Assembly: GCF_028283785.1 (NCBI RefSeq)
Contig: NZ_JAPWKB010000019.1
Span: 82,001 to 146,000, forward strand
Direction of reading: 5' to 3'
DNA length: 64,000 nucleotides
Origin: Paraburkholderia sp.
Lineage (GTDB): Bacteria; Pseudomonadota; Gammaproteobacteria; Burkholderiales; Burkholderiaceae
Shown one piece after another: positions 1 to 7,964 of this stretch. The stretch's first letter is position 1; every line of letters begins with the position of its first letter. A program made the position numbers and the translations under genes. The notes beneath the pieces were generated by a model. It did not search any database, was not told where the DNA came from, and was given only the letters and a program-made list of their open reading frames with translations.

Positions 1-507
1 TACCTGCGCGGCAACCTGCGTGCCGACGAGACGCGACAGCGGAAGCTCGGATGGTTCGCCTGTCAGTTTGACGTCGACGATTCGCAGCGGCCATAGCGTG
101 ACTTCGTGCGCGGTGCGGAACTCGCACGAGGTCTGTTCGCCCGGCGTCAGATTGGCCCGCAATGAGGTTCCGGCGGCCAAGGTGTGACCTGCCAGCAAGC
201 TGCCTTCGCGCAGATTCGGCGTGATCGCGACGATTGCCATCGACGGTAACGGCGCGCCGTAGTTCGGATACACCATGTCGAGCATGCGCTGTGAAAAGCG
301 CGGAAATTCCGCATCCATCTTCAGATGGATACGCGCTGTCAGAAAGCTGAAGCCTTCCAGCAGACGCTCGACGTATGGATCGTCGATTTCGCTGCCGCGC
401 ATTCCCAGTTCGCCGGCGACGTTCGGGAATTCGGTTGCGAACTCGGCGCCTGACTCGCGCAAATAGGCGAGTTCGCGGTTGTAGTAATCGAGTAAGCGTG
501 TGTCCAT
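1..507 (-). CDS. tssF: Type VI secretion baseplate protein TssF (ImpG/VasA), partial
   Basis: This reading frame starts at an ATG at 507 and runs off the left edge, giving about 169 N-terminal residues of a protein that is normally about 600 residues. The start MDTRLLDYYNRELAYLRESG, followed by a segment naming a single path of DPYVERLLEGFSFLTARI, is characteristic of TssF/ImpG, a wedge component of the T6SS baseplate that works with TssE, TssG and TssK. Its ATG shares one base with the tssE stop (TGATG), which implies translational coupling in the tssABC-hcp-tssEF operon. The C-terminal part lies outside the window. Confidence 0.9.
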   Translation of the reverse strand, partial: MDTRLLDYYNRELAYLRESGAEFATEFPNVAGELGMRGSEIDDPYVERLLEGFSFLTARIHLKMDAEFPRFSQRMLDMVYPNYGAPLPSMAIVAITPNLREGSLLAGHTLAAGTSLRANLTPGEQTSCEFRTAHEVTLWPLRIVDVKLTGEPSELPLSRLVGTQVAAQV

Positions 508-1052
508 CACGTCCCTCCACCGAGACCCGGCGCGAGACCGCCGCTTTCGGGATCGAGGTCGATACGCAACGTGAATGCGTGCGATGCGTGGCGCGGCCAG
601 AGCTGACCGAGGATTTCAAGCGACCGGTTTTGCCGCTGGGACGTCGCTTCGCGGCCGACGACACACCGTACTTCGATACTGTCCGCGACGACACGCGGCT
701 CGAAGCGAAGGATTGCCTCGCGGACGTCGGCTTCGATCGTACGCCAGTCTGCATCGACCGCTCGCACGCCAGCCAGTCCACCGACACCGAAGTTCAGCAC
801 CGAACGCCTGACGTGGGGAAACGCGGCGAGATCGTCGGTGGAGGTGAGGTTCTCGCAGTGCATCAACCAGCCCAGATCGCGCAACACGGCGTCGCGCAAC
901 TGCGCGCGTGCCGCGCCCGACGACGCTGCATGCGCGAGCGGCGAACGTCGCGCGGTCAGACGGTCGAGCAGACACGGCGGCGCGTCGGTTTGCACGTCGC
1001 GCCGTTGCGTACGATCGCCGCGCGGCGCGAGCAAGGGGTGAAGTTGATCCAC
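507..1052 (-). CDS. tssE: Type VI secretion baseplate protein TssE (gp25-like)
   Basis: A 181-residue protein of the gp25/TssE family, a baseplate component that anchors the contractile sheath. The family's central region is visible around residues 60-160: a segment ending in LNFGVGGLAG, then the stretch ADVREAILRFEPRV, which contains the conserved I-x-x-F-E-P-R signature. The start is a GTG at 1052. The N-terminal 50 residues are arginine-rich and less conserved. It lies between hcp (157 bases upstream) and tssF (overlapping by one base), in the usual T6SS order. I am confident of the family; the exact start is less certain because the ribosome binding site is weak. Confidence 0.88.
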   Translation of the reverse strand: MDQLHPLLAPRGDRTQRRDVQTDAPPCLLDRLTARRSPLAHAASSGAARAQLRDAVLRDLGWLMHCENLTSTDDLAAFPHVRRSVLNFGVGGLAGVRAVDADWRTIEADVREAILRFEPRVVADSIEVRCVVGREATSQRQNRSLEILGQLWPRHASHAFTLRIDLDPESGGLAPGLGGGT

Positions 1053-1209
1053 AGAGGTTCTCTTCGGTTCTCGTTGAATGTGAGGGCGCGAGGGCGTGAG
1101 CGCGGACGGCCTTAGCGTGTGTCGCCGAGCCGATGCACGGTTGCACGGCCGCTCGACTGCATGGGCTTCACGGGCGCCAACACGTTCAGCAATTGGCGCT
1201 TCGGCGCGG

Positions 1210-1692
1210 TCAGACTTCGCGGTTTTCCTTGATGTCCCACGCGAGCACGCTTTCGCCGCCCTTCGTGCCTTGATCGGTTTGCTCCCAGTACTGCTTGCGT
1301 ACTTTCGCCGCCTGGAACTGATAGGTGACGCCGACCGCTTCCGATCCGCGCGATGCGCTTTGCCGCACGGATGTCACGAGTACCTGAGAGAGCGTGATGT
1401 GGAGATATTCGATCTGCGAGCCGCCGGCCTTGCATACCGACACTTCGACCTTGGGCAGGTGCTTGCCGTTGGCGCAGTACTTGAGAACGGCTGGCGCTGC
1501 CTTGTCGAGGAAGGTGTCGACGACGAGATCGTTGAAGCTCGCCTTGCCGATTCCGCCGCCGCTGCCGGTGGCCATGCTGCCGGGCTGCTCCGCCCCCCAC
1601 GAATAGGACCGGATGTCGATCCAGCCTTTGTGGTTCGCATCCTTGGATTCGCCGACGACGCCGTCTACGCGCAAGTACATATCTACAGACAT
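1210..1692 (-). CDS. hcp: Hcp (TssD), type VI secretion tube protein
   Basis: A 160-residue Hcp protein, matching the family length. Hcp hexamers stack into the inner T6SS tube, which is expelled with effectors. The N-terminal pattern MSVDMYLRVDGVVGESKD, the segment GWIDIRSYSWGAEQPGS and the later YLHITLSQVLVTSV stretch are typical of Hcp1. An AGGAGC ribosome binding site lies just upstream of the ATG at 1692. It sits 36 bases downstream of tssC and before tssE, so it is part of the structural operon rather than an orphan hcp. No C-terminal effector extension is present. Confidence 0.95.
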   Translation of the reverse strand: MSVDMYLRVDGVVGESKDANHKGWIDIRSYSWGAEQPGSMATGSGGGIGKASFNDLVVDTFLDKAAPAVLKYCANGKHLPKVEVSVCKAGGSQIEYLHITLSQVLVTSVRQSASRGSEAVGVTYQFQAAKVRKQYWEQTDQGTKGGESVLAWDIKENREV

Positions 1693-1728
1693 GATTGAAG
1701 CTCCTGTGTGAGCGAAAAGTTCACTGCG

Positions 1729-3243
1729 TTAAAGCGCCTGCGTGGTCGTGTTGCCGTCTGTCAGTGCGGGCAAGCGCGAAACCAGCCTCAGAGAAACGGT
1801 CAGCCCTTCGAGCTGGTAGTGCGGACGCAGGAAGAATTTCGCGCGGTAGTAGCCGGGGTTGTCTTCGACGTCCTCGATCACCACCTGGGCGGATGCAAGC
1901 GGCTTTCGCGCCTTCGTGTCTTGCGAAGAGTTGACGGGATCGCCGTCTACGTAATTCATGATCCAGTTGTTGAGCCAGGACTCCATGTCGCCGCGCTCCC
2001 GGAACGAACCCACCTTGTCTCGGACGATGCATTTGAGGTAATGGGCGAACCGGCAGCACGCGAACAGATAGGGCAGACGTGCTGCGAGCCGCGCGTTCTC
2101 GGTGGCGACCGGATCGTGATACTCGTGTGCCTGCTGGAGCGATTGCGCGCCGATGAACGCGGCGAAGTCGGAGTTCTTGCGATGCACGAAAGGCATGAAC
2201 CCGTTCTTCGCGAGTTCGGCTTCGCGCCGGTCGCTGATTGCGATTTCCGTGGGGCACTTCATATCGACGCCGCCGTCGTCGGTCGGGAACGTGTGCGCCG
2301 GCAGATCGGGCACCGCGCCTCCTGATTCCACGCCGCGAATCGACGTGCACCAGCCGTAGTGCTTGAACGAACGGTTGATATTGGTCGCCATCGCATACGC
2401 GGAATTGACCCACGCGTAGCGTTCGTGATTCGCGCCGTCGGTGTCTTCTTCGAAATCGAACGCATCGACCGGATTGGTGCGGATGCCATACGGCAAACGC
2501 GCGAGAAAACGGGGCAGTGCGAGGCCGAGATACCGCGCGTCGTCGGATTCACGTAACGCCCGCCAACTGGCGTATTCGCTGTTCTGGAATATCCGGGTGA
2601 GATCGCGAGGGTTCGACAGTTCCTGCCACGATTCCATTTGCATGACAGACGGCGATGCGCCAGTGATGAAGGGGCAATGCGCGGCCGCCGCGATCTTCGC
2701 CATTTCACCGAGGATTTCGACATCCGGCGGACTGTGATCGAAGTAATAGTCGCCGACCAGACAACCGAGCGGCTCCCCGCCGAACTGTCCATATTCTTCT
2801 TCGTAGACTTTCTTGAAGATTGGACTCTGATCCCACGCGCCCCCTTTGTAACGCTTGAGCACGCGGCTCAACTCCGTTTTTGACAGCGGCATAAAACGGA
2901 CTTTGAGTTGTTCGTCTGTCTCGGTGTTGTTGACGAGATAGTGCAGCCCGCGCCACGACGATTCCAGTCTCTGAAACGCGTCGTGATGGATGATGGTGTT
3001 GATCTGCTCCGACAGCTTGCGGTCGATCTCCGCGATGATGGCCTGAATGGTTTCGTAGGCATCGTTGGAAATCGTCACGGCATTTTCGAGCGCCTGTAGC
3101 GCGAGCGTTTTCACCGCGCCGTCGATAGCGTGTTGGGCTTGCTCACTGCGCGGATTCAGCGCCTTGACCAAGGTGGCGGAAAAGCCGCTCGGCGACAGCG
3201 ACGTGAGCATGGGATCGTGCGTGACGGTCTGGGCGTGATTCAT
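1729..3243 (-). CDS. tssC: Type VI secretion sheath large subunit TssC (VipB)
   Basis: The larger subunit of the contractile T6SS sheath, which assembles with TssB around the Hcp tube. From the ATG at 3243 it encodes 504 residues, normal for the family. The open frame continues upstream to 3330, but that arginine/proline-rich extension overlaps the end of tssB; starting with MNHAQTVTHDP leaves a 40-base gap, which I prefer. Family hallmarks include ESSWRGLHYLV near residues 94-104, the FGGEPLGCLVGDYYF segment, and the late stretch with GFMPFVHRKNSDFAAF. It sits between tssB and hcp in the expected order. Confidence 0.95.
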   Translation of the reverse strand: MNHAQTVTHDPMLTSLSPSGFSATLVKALNPRSEQAQHAIDGAVKTLALQALENAVTISNDAYETIQAIIAEIDRKLSEQINTIIHHDAFQRLESSWRGLHYLVNNTETDEQLKVRFMPLSKTELSRVLKRYKGGAWDQSPIFKKVYEEEYGQFGGEPLGCLVGDYYFDHSPPDVEILGEMAKIAAAAHCPFITGASPSVMQMESWQELSNPRDLTRIFQNSEYASWRALRESDDARYLGLALPRFLARLPYGIRTNPVDAFDFEEDTDGANHERYAWVNSAYAMATNINRSFKHYGWCTSIRGVESGGAVPDLPAHTFPTDDGGVDMKCPTEIAISDRREAELAKNGFMPFVHRKNSDFAAFIGAQSLQQAHEYHDPVATENARLAARLPYLFACCRFAHYLKCIVRDKVGSFRERGDMESWLNNWIMNYVDGDPVNSSQDTKARKPLASAQVVIEDVEDNPGYYRAKFFLRPHYQLEGLTVSLRLVSRLPALTDGNTTTQAL

Positions 3244-3283
3244 CGGAGTTCTGGCGTGAGGTTCTGGACGGTAGGCGTGCGTG

Positions 3284-3883
3284 TCAGTTCGAACCGGACG
3301 CGTCCGGCGCGGCGTCGGGGTTCGACGCATACCTGTCCATGTCCGTTTCCATGTCCGTATCCGACGACAGCGCTTTCGGCGTACCAGCTAGCGCCGCGAG
3401 TAACGTGGGGTTTTGCAACGCTTGTGTGATCAACTCTTCCGCATCGCTTTTGCCGTCCATATAGGACAGCAGGTTTGACAGCTGGGAGCGGGCCTGCAGA
3501 AGTTGATTGAGCGCAGGCACTTGCCGGGCGATGCTCGCGGGCGAAAAGTCGTCCATGCTGTCGAACTTCAGATCGACGGCGAGCATGCCTTGACCCGAGA
3601 TTCTGTTGACGACGTCGAGCGCGACCCGAGGCTGGATGGATTTCAGCCGCTCGTCGAAATTGTCGATGTCGACTTCGAGGAACTTGCGTTGCTCCAATTC
3701 AGGCAAGGGCTTCAACGATTTGCCCGCGAGGTCGGCGATAACGCCCATCACGAACGGAATTTCGACCTTATGTTCGCTTCCGTACAACTCGACGTCGTAT
3801 TCGATCTGCACCCGCGGCGCACGATTTCGGGCGATGAATTTTTGCCCTGTCGCTTTCGCTGATAACGCATTCCGGTTGGCCAT
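3284..3883 (-). CDS. tssB: Type VI secretion sheath small subunit TssB (VipA)
   Basis: A 199-residue TssB, the partner of TssC in the contractile sheath. Recognisable family segments are RVQIEYDVELYGS with the following IPFVMGVIADLAG near residues 24-54, the FLEVDIDNFDERLKSIQPRV region, and the helical C-terminal half where ClpV would bind after contraction. The last 30 residues form a low-complexity acidic/proline tail (TDMETDMDRY onward) beyond the usual end, a minor lineage-specific extension. It lies 50 bases downstream of tssA and directly upstream of tssC. Confidence 0.95.
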   Translation of the reverse strand: MANRNALSAKATGQKFIARNRAPRVQIEYDVELYGSEHKVEIPFVMGVIADLAGKSLKPLPELEQRKFLEVDIDNFDERLKSIQPRVALDVVNRISGQGMLAVDLKFDSMDDFSPASIARQVPALNQLLQARSQLSNLLSYMDGKSDAEELITQALQNPTLLAALAGTPKALSSDTDMETDMDRYASNPDAAPDASGSN

Positions 3884-3933
3884 AGTTGTTTCCGTTCAGT
3901 TGACTGCGAGGTGCAGGCGCGATGGGCGGCGCA

Positions 3934-5016
3934 TCAAAGATGCGTCGCGGGCGAATGGGCTTCGGCGTTGCCGACGAGCGCGTCGATTTGCGGCAGTGCG
4001 TTCGGGGCGATGTCCTGAAGAATTTCGTAGAAATTCATGCGCATCAGACGTTGCGCGCGGCGTATCAAAAGCGGCGCAGGATGCCCGGGCTCCGCCGATT
4101 CGAAATAAAGGCATGCGCTTTCGAGCGCGCGCATCGCTTCGTTGCGCGAGTGAGCCGGGTTGGTTTGTTTGGCCGGATTGATTGCGGCGTCGGCGTTGTA
4201 GACGTTGGCGTGATTTGGGTGGTCGCGCGTGGGCGAATACGAATTGCTGAAATCCGTAAGCTGGCTCTGGGATAAACCTGACGGGGCACCGGACACGTTC
4301 AATGCCTGATTTACGATATGCAACGGCGTATGGACTGCGCTGAAATCGGGCGCCCATTCAGCACCGAGTTTCGAACTGAACTGCTCGACGATGCGATCCA
4401 GACTTCCGATAATCTGCGAGACTATTTCGAGCTTTTTACTTTCTGTTGCCAGCGCCGCGCGCAATTCCGCGCCAATTCCGGGATAGGAAAAGAGTGCTGC
4501 GCTCATGCCACCGACAGCGTTTCCGGTGAGGATGCTTGCAACGTCGCGAAGCGGTAAGTTGACTCCTCTCAGACTTACTACATGCACAGCGCGTAACGCA
4601 CGTCCGAGTTCGAGGCGATCGGCGAATGCGGTAATTGCGTTGACGCGTGCGAGTGGGTCGAATTCGCCGTCTGTCTGGATTTGTGGGTGAAAATAATCCC
4701 AGTATTCCTCGATTGCAGCGACTGCGATTGAGAGACCTTTCGCATAACCCTCTAGCCCTTGGGTTTCCGTCCACGCTCGAGTCAAAAGCGCGATGATCCG
4801 CAAATCGATACTGCGTTCGAGCAACGCAAGGGCTTCCACACCGATGTGTTGCCAGTCCGGCGTGACAGCCGGAATGAGCGCGTCGCCAAATTGCTGCTCG
4901 GGGGCGCCTATCGAGGAACGCTGCAGCGCGAGGAACGCCGCGTCATAGTCCAACGCTTCGCCACACGGGCGATCAGGCGTAACAGGGCTAAGCAATTCGG
5001 TGCGGACGACGTTCAT
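3934..5016 (-). CDS. tssA: Type VI secretion protein TssA (ImpA domain)
   Basis: A 360-residue TssA with the ImpA N-terminal domain. TssA proteins cap or nucleate the sheath-tube complex. Motifs include the N-terminal PVTPDRPCGEALDYD, the segment DWQHIGVEALALLERSIDLR, and GLEGYAKGLSIAVAAIEEYW, which gives the helix-rich pattern of ImpA proteins. The C-terminal part carries NEAMRALESACLYFESAEPGHPAP, then RRAQRLMRMNFYEIL, which is typical. An AGGACT box precedes the ATG at 5016. It is the first visible gene of this minus-strand operon, with an AT-rich region upstream that probably holds the promoter. Confidence 0.92.
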   Translation of the reverse strand: MNVVRTELLSPVTPDRPCGEALDYDAAFLALQRSSIGAPEQQFGDALIPAVTPDWQHIGVEALALLERSIDLRIIALLTRAWTETQGLEGYAKGLSIAVAAIEEYWDYFHPQIQTDGEFDPLARVNAITAFADRLELGRALRAVHVVSLRGVNLPLRDVASILTGNAVGGMSAALFSYPGIGAELRAALATESKKLEIVSQIIGSLDRIVEQFSSKLGAEWAPDFSAVHTPLHIVNQALNVSGAPSGLSQSQLTDFSNSYSPTRDHPNHANVYNADAAINPAKQTNPAHSRNEAMRALESACLYFESAEPGHPAPLLIRRAQRLMRMNFYEILQDIAPNALPQIDALVGNAEAHSPATHL

Positions 5017-5735
5017 CTGCGAGTCCTATATGTACTCACTGTTGGTCAGACGCGTTCGTCGTGCAGGTAACGATGAAGCGAGTTACTCAACAATGAATGG
5101 ATTGCGGTAATCTGCATGCCGAAGTGATCGGCGATTTGATTGCGTAAAATCATGGTAGATGGGAGGCAATTCGATTGCAATTAATTAGATATCGACTTGC
5201 TTGATAATTCGCAATGCAAATGAACTGTTGGGATTTTGATCTTATTTATTTGATGGCGAATTTATGGTTGATGAAGTTTGGATCTAATGCGAGCGGATTT
5301 TATCTTGGTGCTTTGCTATTTATAACGGACTGATCTATTTGATGTTTGTGAGTGATGCGAATCGATCTTTATTTTGGGAGGGAGAAAAGTGGTTTTTTGT
5401 GAAGACGGTATTGAGTGCACAACGAATGAGCGTGTGGGCCGATGACATTGCGTCATGAGCCATCAATGCGGGATGTGAATGCCGTGGGCGTCGAATCGAG
5501 GCGATCGAAAACCAGCGAGGCGGCCGCTGACCTTCGAGGCAATCGGTTGAGGCCGAACGGCGAGAAGTGGAATGTCTAAGCCGAAGCGATTTGACGACTG
5601 GCCGGGCGCGAGAGGTCGCTCAGCGCAATTGTTTTTGCGTGAGACTGAGTTGGTTCAAGACGTGGAAAAGAAATGTGGCGCTGGACCGGAGCAACACCAA
5701 GTCTCGTCGCGATCAAAGAAAAACCGGAGCGGAAA
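5017..5735. other. Gene-free AT-rich stretch upstream of the T6SS operon
   Basis: About 720 bases without a convincing gene. The part from roughly 5090 to 5420 is clearly more AT-rich than its surroundings, with many TTTATT, AATTAATTAG and similar runs, whereas 5440-5735 returns to the local GC level. The short frames here (for example 5572-5841) have no recognisable protein features, and one reads into the tRNA. AT-rich DNA in front of a T6SS operon could be bound by H-NS-like proteins and presumably contains the tssA promoter. I did not find a good sigma-54 type site on the minus strand. Confidence 0.5.
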
Positions 5736-5767
5736 ACAAAAAACCGCCCAACAGAGTTGGGCGGTTT
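5736..5767 (-). terminator. Rho-independent terminator after tRNA-Pro
   Basis: Bases 5741-5767 form a 12-base-pair perfect stem (AAACCGCCCAAC paired with GTTGGGCGGTTT) with a three-base loop. On the minus strand it is followed by a T-rich run (complement of 5731-5742). It lies 25 bases past the CCA end of the tRNA gene, so it ends the tRNA transcript and perhaps an ispB-tRNA read-through transcript. Confidence 0.85.
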
Positions 5768-5791
5768 CGGCCTTGTTCGACAAGGAAATTC

Positions 5792-5868
5792 TGGTCGGGG
5801 TGAGAGGATTCGAACCTCCGGCCTCTACGTCCCGAACGTAGCGCTCTACCAGGCTAAGCTACACCCCG
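5792..5868 (-). tRNA. proK: tRNA-Pro (anticodon CGG)
   Basis: A 77-base tRNA gene read on the minus strand. It begins CGGGGTGTAGC and ends with an encoded CCA (complement of 5792-5794). The acceptor stem CGGGGTG pairs with CACCCCG. The anticodon stem CTACG/CGTAG encloses the loop TTCGGGA, giving anticodon CGG, which reads the proline codon CCG. The T loop GGTTCGAATCC is standard. The gene follows ispB by 48 bases on the same strand and precedes a strong terminator. Confidence 0.97.
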
Positions 5869-5916
5869 AATCTTTACTACAGTACTGCTTGGACTCCAAC
5901 TTCGTTTTAGTCTTGT

Positions 5917-6909
5917 TTAAGACTGTCTCGTCGTCGAGTAAGAACATAATTCTAGCAGGCTTTCTTTGTAAATGGAATGGGGAAACGATGAAATTGCTGC
6001 GGCAGCCGCTTGAGCCTCATTTTTCGCACATTCCAGGGTGTGGTCGAGCGCGCCGGAGCGCGTGATCGCTTCGAAGATCGTGTCGAAGCGATCCGTGCCG
6101 CCTTGCTCGATTGCTTCGCGTGCCAGTGCCGATTGCTCGGGCGTGCCGTGTTCGATCAGCCAGATCAGTGGCAACGTGGGTTTGCCTTCGCGCAGATCGT
6201 CGCCGGCGTTCTTGCCCATCGATTCCGCCGTGCCCGTGTAGTCGAGCCAGTCGTCCATGATCTGGAACGACGTGCCGATGCGCCGGCCGAATTCCGCCGC
6301 GGCCGCTTCGATGCTCGCGTCTGCGCCGGCCAGCACGGCGCCGAGCTGCGCTGCCGCTTCGAACAGCTTGGCTGTCTTATAGCGGATCACCTGCATGTAA
6401 CGTTCTTCGTCGACGTCGGCGTCGTGCATGTTCAGCAACTGCAGCACTTCACCTTCGGAAATGATGTTGGTCGCTTCCGACAGGATTTCCATGACGCGCA
6501 TCTTGCCGACGCCCACCATCATCTGAAACGAGCGTGAATACAGGAAGTCGCCGACCAGCACGCTGGCCGCGTTGCCGAACAGTGCGTTTGCCGTTTGCCG
6601 GCCGCGCCGCAGATCCGACTCGTCGACGACATCGTCATGCAGCAACGTAGCCGTATGGATGAATTCGACGACTGCTGCCAGCTCGTGCCGGTGACCGGTG
6701 GTTTCGCCCAGCGCGCCCGCCACCAGCAGCAGCAGCGCGGGCCGCAGACGCTTGCCGCCCGCGCCGATGATGTACTCGGAAATCTGATTGATCAGCATCA
6801 CCTCGGACGACAGACGGTGCCGGATGACGCGATTCACCTGCTGCATGTCTTCGGCAATCGGGGCGAGCAGGCTGGCGGCGTTGGAGGAGGGGATGGCGGT
6901 CGACGACAT
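5917..6909 (-). CDS. ispB: Polyprenyl (octaprenyl) diphosphate synthase
   Basis: A 330-residue long-chain trans-prenyltransferase that extends farnesyl diphosphate with isopentenyl diphosphate to make the ubiquinone side chain (octaprenyl in this lineage, by family knowledge). The two aspartate-rich metal-binding motifs are present: DDVVD at residues 92-96 and DDWLD at 219-223. GGKRLRP lies at 51-57. The length matches IspB. It is divergent from rplU-rpmA-obgE, a classic arrangement in proteobacteria. A small perfect inverted repeat (AGTCTT/AAGACT) overlaps the stop codon, but it has no T-run and is probably not a terminator. Confidence 0.95.
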   Translation of the reverse strand: MSSTAIPSSNAASLLAPIAEDMQQVNRVIRHRLSSEVMLINQISEYIIGAGGKRLRPALLLLVAGALGETTGHRHELAAVVEFIHTATLLHDDVVDESDLRRGRQTANALFGNAASVLVGDFLYSRSFQMMVGVGKMRVMEILSEATNIISEGEVLQLLNMHDADVDEERYMQVIRYKTAKLFEAAAQLGAVLAGADASIEAAAAEFGRRIGTSFQIMDDWLDYTGTAESMGKNAGDDLREGKPTLPLIWLIEHGTPEQSALAREAIEQGGTDRFDTIFEAITRSGALDHTLECAKNEAQAAAAAISSFPHSIYKESLLELCSYSTTRQS

Positions 6910-7040
6910 GATGGCGAATAGGGGTAGTGCCGCGAATTATAAGGCGAATCGCAACAAATCCGGCCAGCAGCCTGCAAGATCGCCGCACACTGGGCGCGAA
7001 GGGGCTGCCGGAAGGGGATTCCCGTGCCTGTCAATGGGTT

Positions 7041-7069
7041 TTGACTGAGACGCTAACTCTATGTATAAT
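7041..7069 (+). promoter_or_regulatory. Sigma-70 promoter for rplU-rpmA
   Basis: TTGACT at 7041-7046 and TATAAT at 7064-7069 are separated by exactly 17 bases, nearly the ideal housekeeping promoter. It lies 55 bases upstream of the rplU start, leaving a short leader. Confidence 0.85.
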
Positions 7070-7123
7070 CACGGGTTTCCGCGCGCTGTGCGCGGGAAAA
7101 ATGAACACAGAGTGAGGTTCTCA

Positions 7124-7435
7124 ATGTACGCGGTCATAAAAACCGGTGGCAAGCAGTATAAAGTTGCCGTCGGCGAAAAACTTAAAGTAGAACAGATACC
7201 GGCAGACATTGACGCTGAAATCACGCTCGACCAGGTTCTCGCAGTGGGCGAAGGCGAATCGATTAAGTTCGGTACGCCGCTGGTCAGTGGGGCTTCCGTC
7301 AAGGCTACCGTCGTGTCGCAAGGTCGTCACGCAAAAGTGACCATCTTCAAGATGCGTCGCCGGAAGCACTACCAGAAGCATGGCGGCCACCGCCAGAACT
7401 ACACCGAACTGCGCATCGACGCGATCAACGCGTAA
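7124..7435 (+). CDS. rplU: 50S ribosomal protein L21
   Basis: A 103-residue ribosomal protein L21, a 23S rRNA-binding protein of the large subunit. The true start is the ATG at 7124 (MYAVIKTGGKQYKV), the invariant L21 N-terminus; the frame is open further upstream but that part overlaps the promoter. The basic C-terminal half with KMRRRKHYQKHGGHRQ is the RNA-binding signature. It is followed 24 bases later by rpmA, and the pair shares the promoter at 7041-7069. Confidence 0.98.
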   Translation: MYAVIKTGGKQYKVAVGEKLKVEQIPADIDAEITLDQVLAVGEGESIKFGTPLVSGASVKATVVSQGRHAKVTIFKMRRRKHYQKHGGHRQNYTELRIDAINA

Positions 7436-7459
7436 GCGCACCGGTTAAGGAGCTAAAAA

Positions 7460-7723
7460 ATGGCACACAAAAAGGCAGGCGGATCATCCCGCAACGGCCG
7501 CGACTCTGAATCGAAGCGCCTCGGCGTGAAGGTTTACGGCGGCCAGGCTATCAACGCCGGTGGCATCATCGTGCGTCAACGCGGCACGCGTATGCACCCG
7601 GGCGAAAACGTCGGCATCGGCAAGGATCACACCTTGTTCGCGCTGACGGACGGCCACGTCAATTTCTCGACGAAGGGCGCAGCCAAGAAGCACATGGTCA
7701 ACGTCGTCCCGGCAGCAGTCTGA
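7460..7723 (+). CDS. rpmA: 50S ribosomal protein L27
   Basis: An 87-residue ribosomal protein L27, whose N-terminal tail reaches the peptidyl transferase centre. The start MAHKKAGGSSRNGRDSESKR and the internal GGIIVRQRGTRMHPG segment are nearly invariant in the family. A strong AAGGAG ribosome binding site sits seven bases upstream of the ATG. It is cotranscribed with rplU and ends in the terminator at 7753-7785. Confidence 0.98.
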   Translation: MAHKKAGGSSRNGRDSESKRLGVKVYGGQAINAGGIIVRQRGTRMHPGENVGIGKDHTLFALTDGHVNFSTKGAAKKHMVNVVPAAV

Positions 7724-7752
7724 GTTTAGTCAGGCACGGGCTTCAGGACCGG

Positions 7753-7789
7753 AAAAAGGCCCCGCGAAGTTAGCGGGGCCTTTTTCTTT
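7753..7789 (+). terminator. Rho-independent terminator after rpmA
   Basis: AAAAAGGCCCCGC at 7753-7765 pairs with GCGGGGCCTTTTT at 7773-7785 around a seven-base loop, followed by more T residues. It separates rplU-rpmA from obgE. Confidence 0.92.
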
Positions 7790-7964
7790 GCGTCACAGAA
7801 TTTGTTGTACAGAATTTGATCCGGAAGGGTCTTGCCGCGAAGCGGGGCAGATTGCCCGGCTCACGCAGGCATCTGCCGGATGACCGCGCGGATGGCCATT
7901 CGGTCGATTGGTCAACGCATGCCGGGCACGGCAAAATAGCGAAACACACGGGACGGAGTTACTC

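Noticed and set aside
5572..5841. Short plus-strand frames between the T6SS operon and tRNA-Pro
   Set aside because: They read through a terminator and into a tRNA gene, without protein features.
5910..5926. AGTCTT-AAAC-AAGACT inverted repeat at the ispB stop codon as a terminator
   Set aside because: The stem is short, AT-rich and not followed by a U-tract; the real terminator is after the tRNA at 5736-5767.
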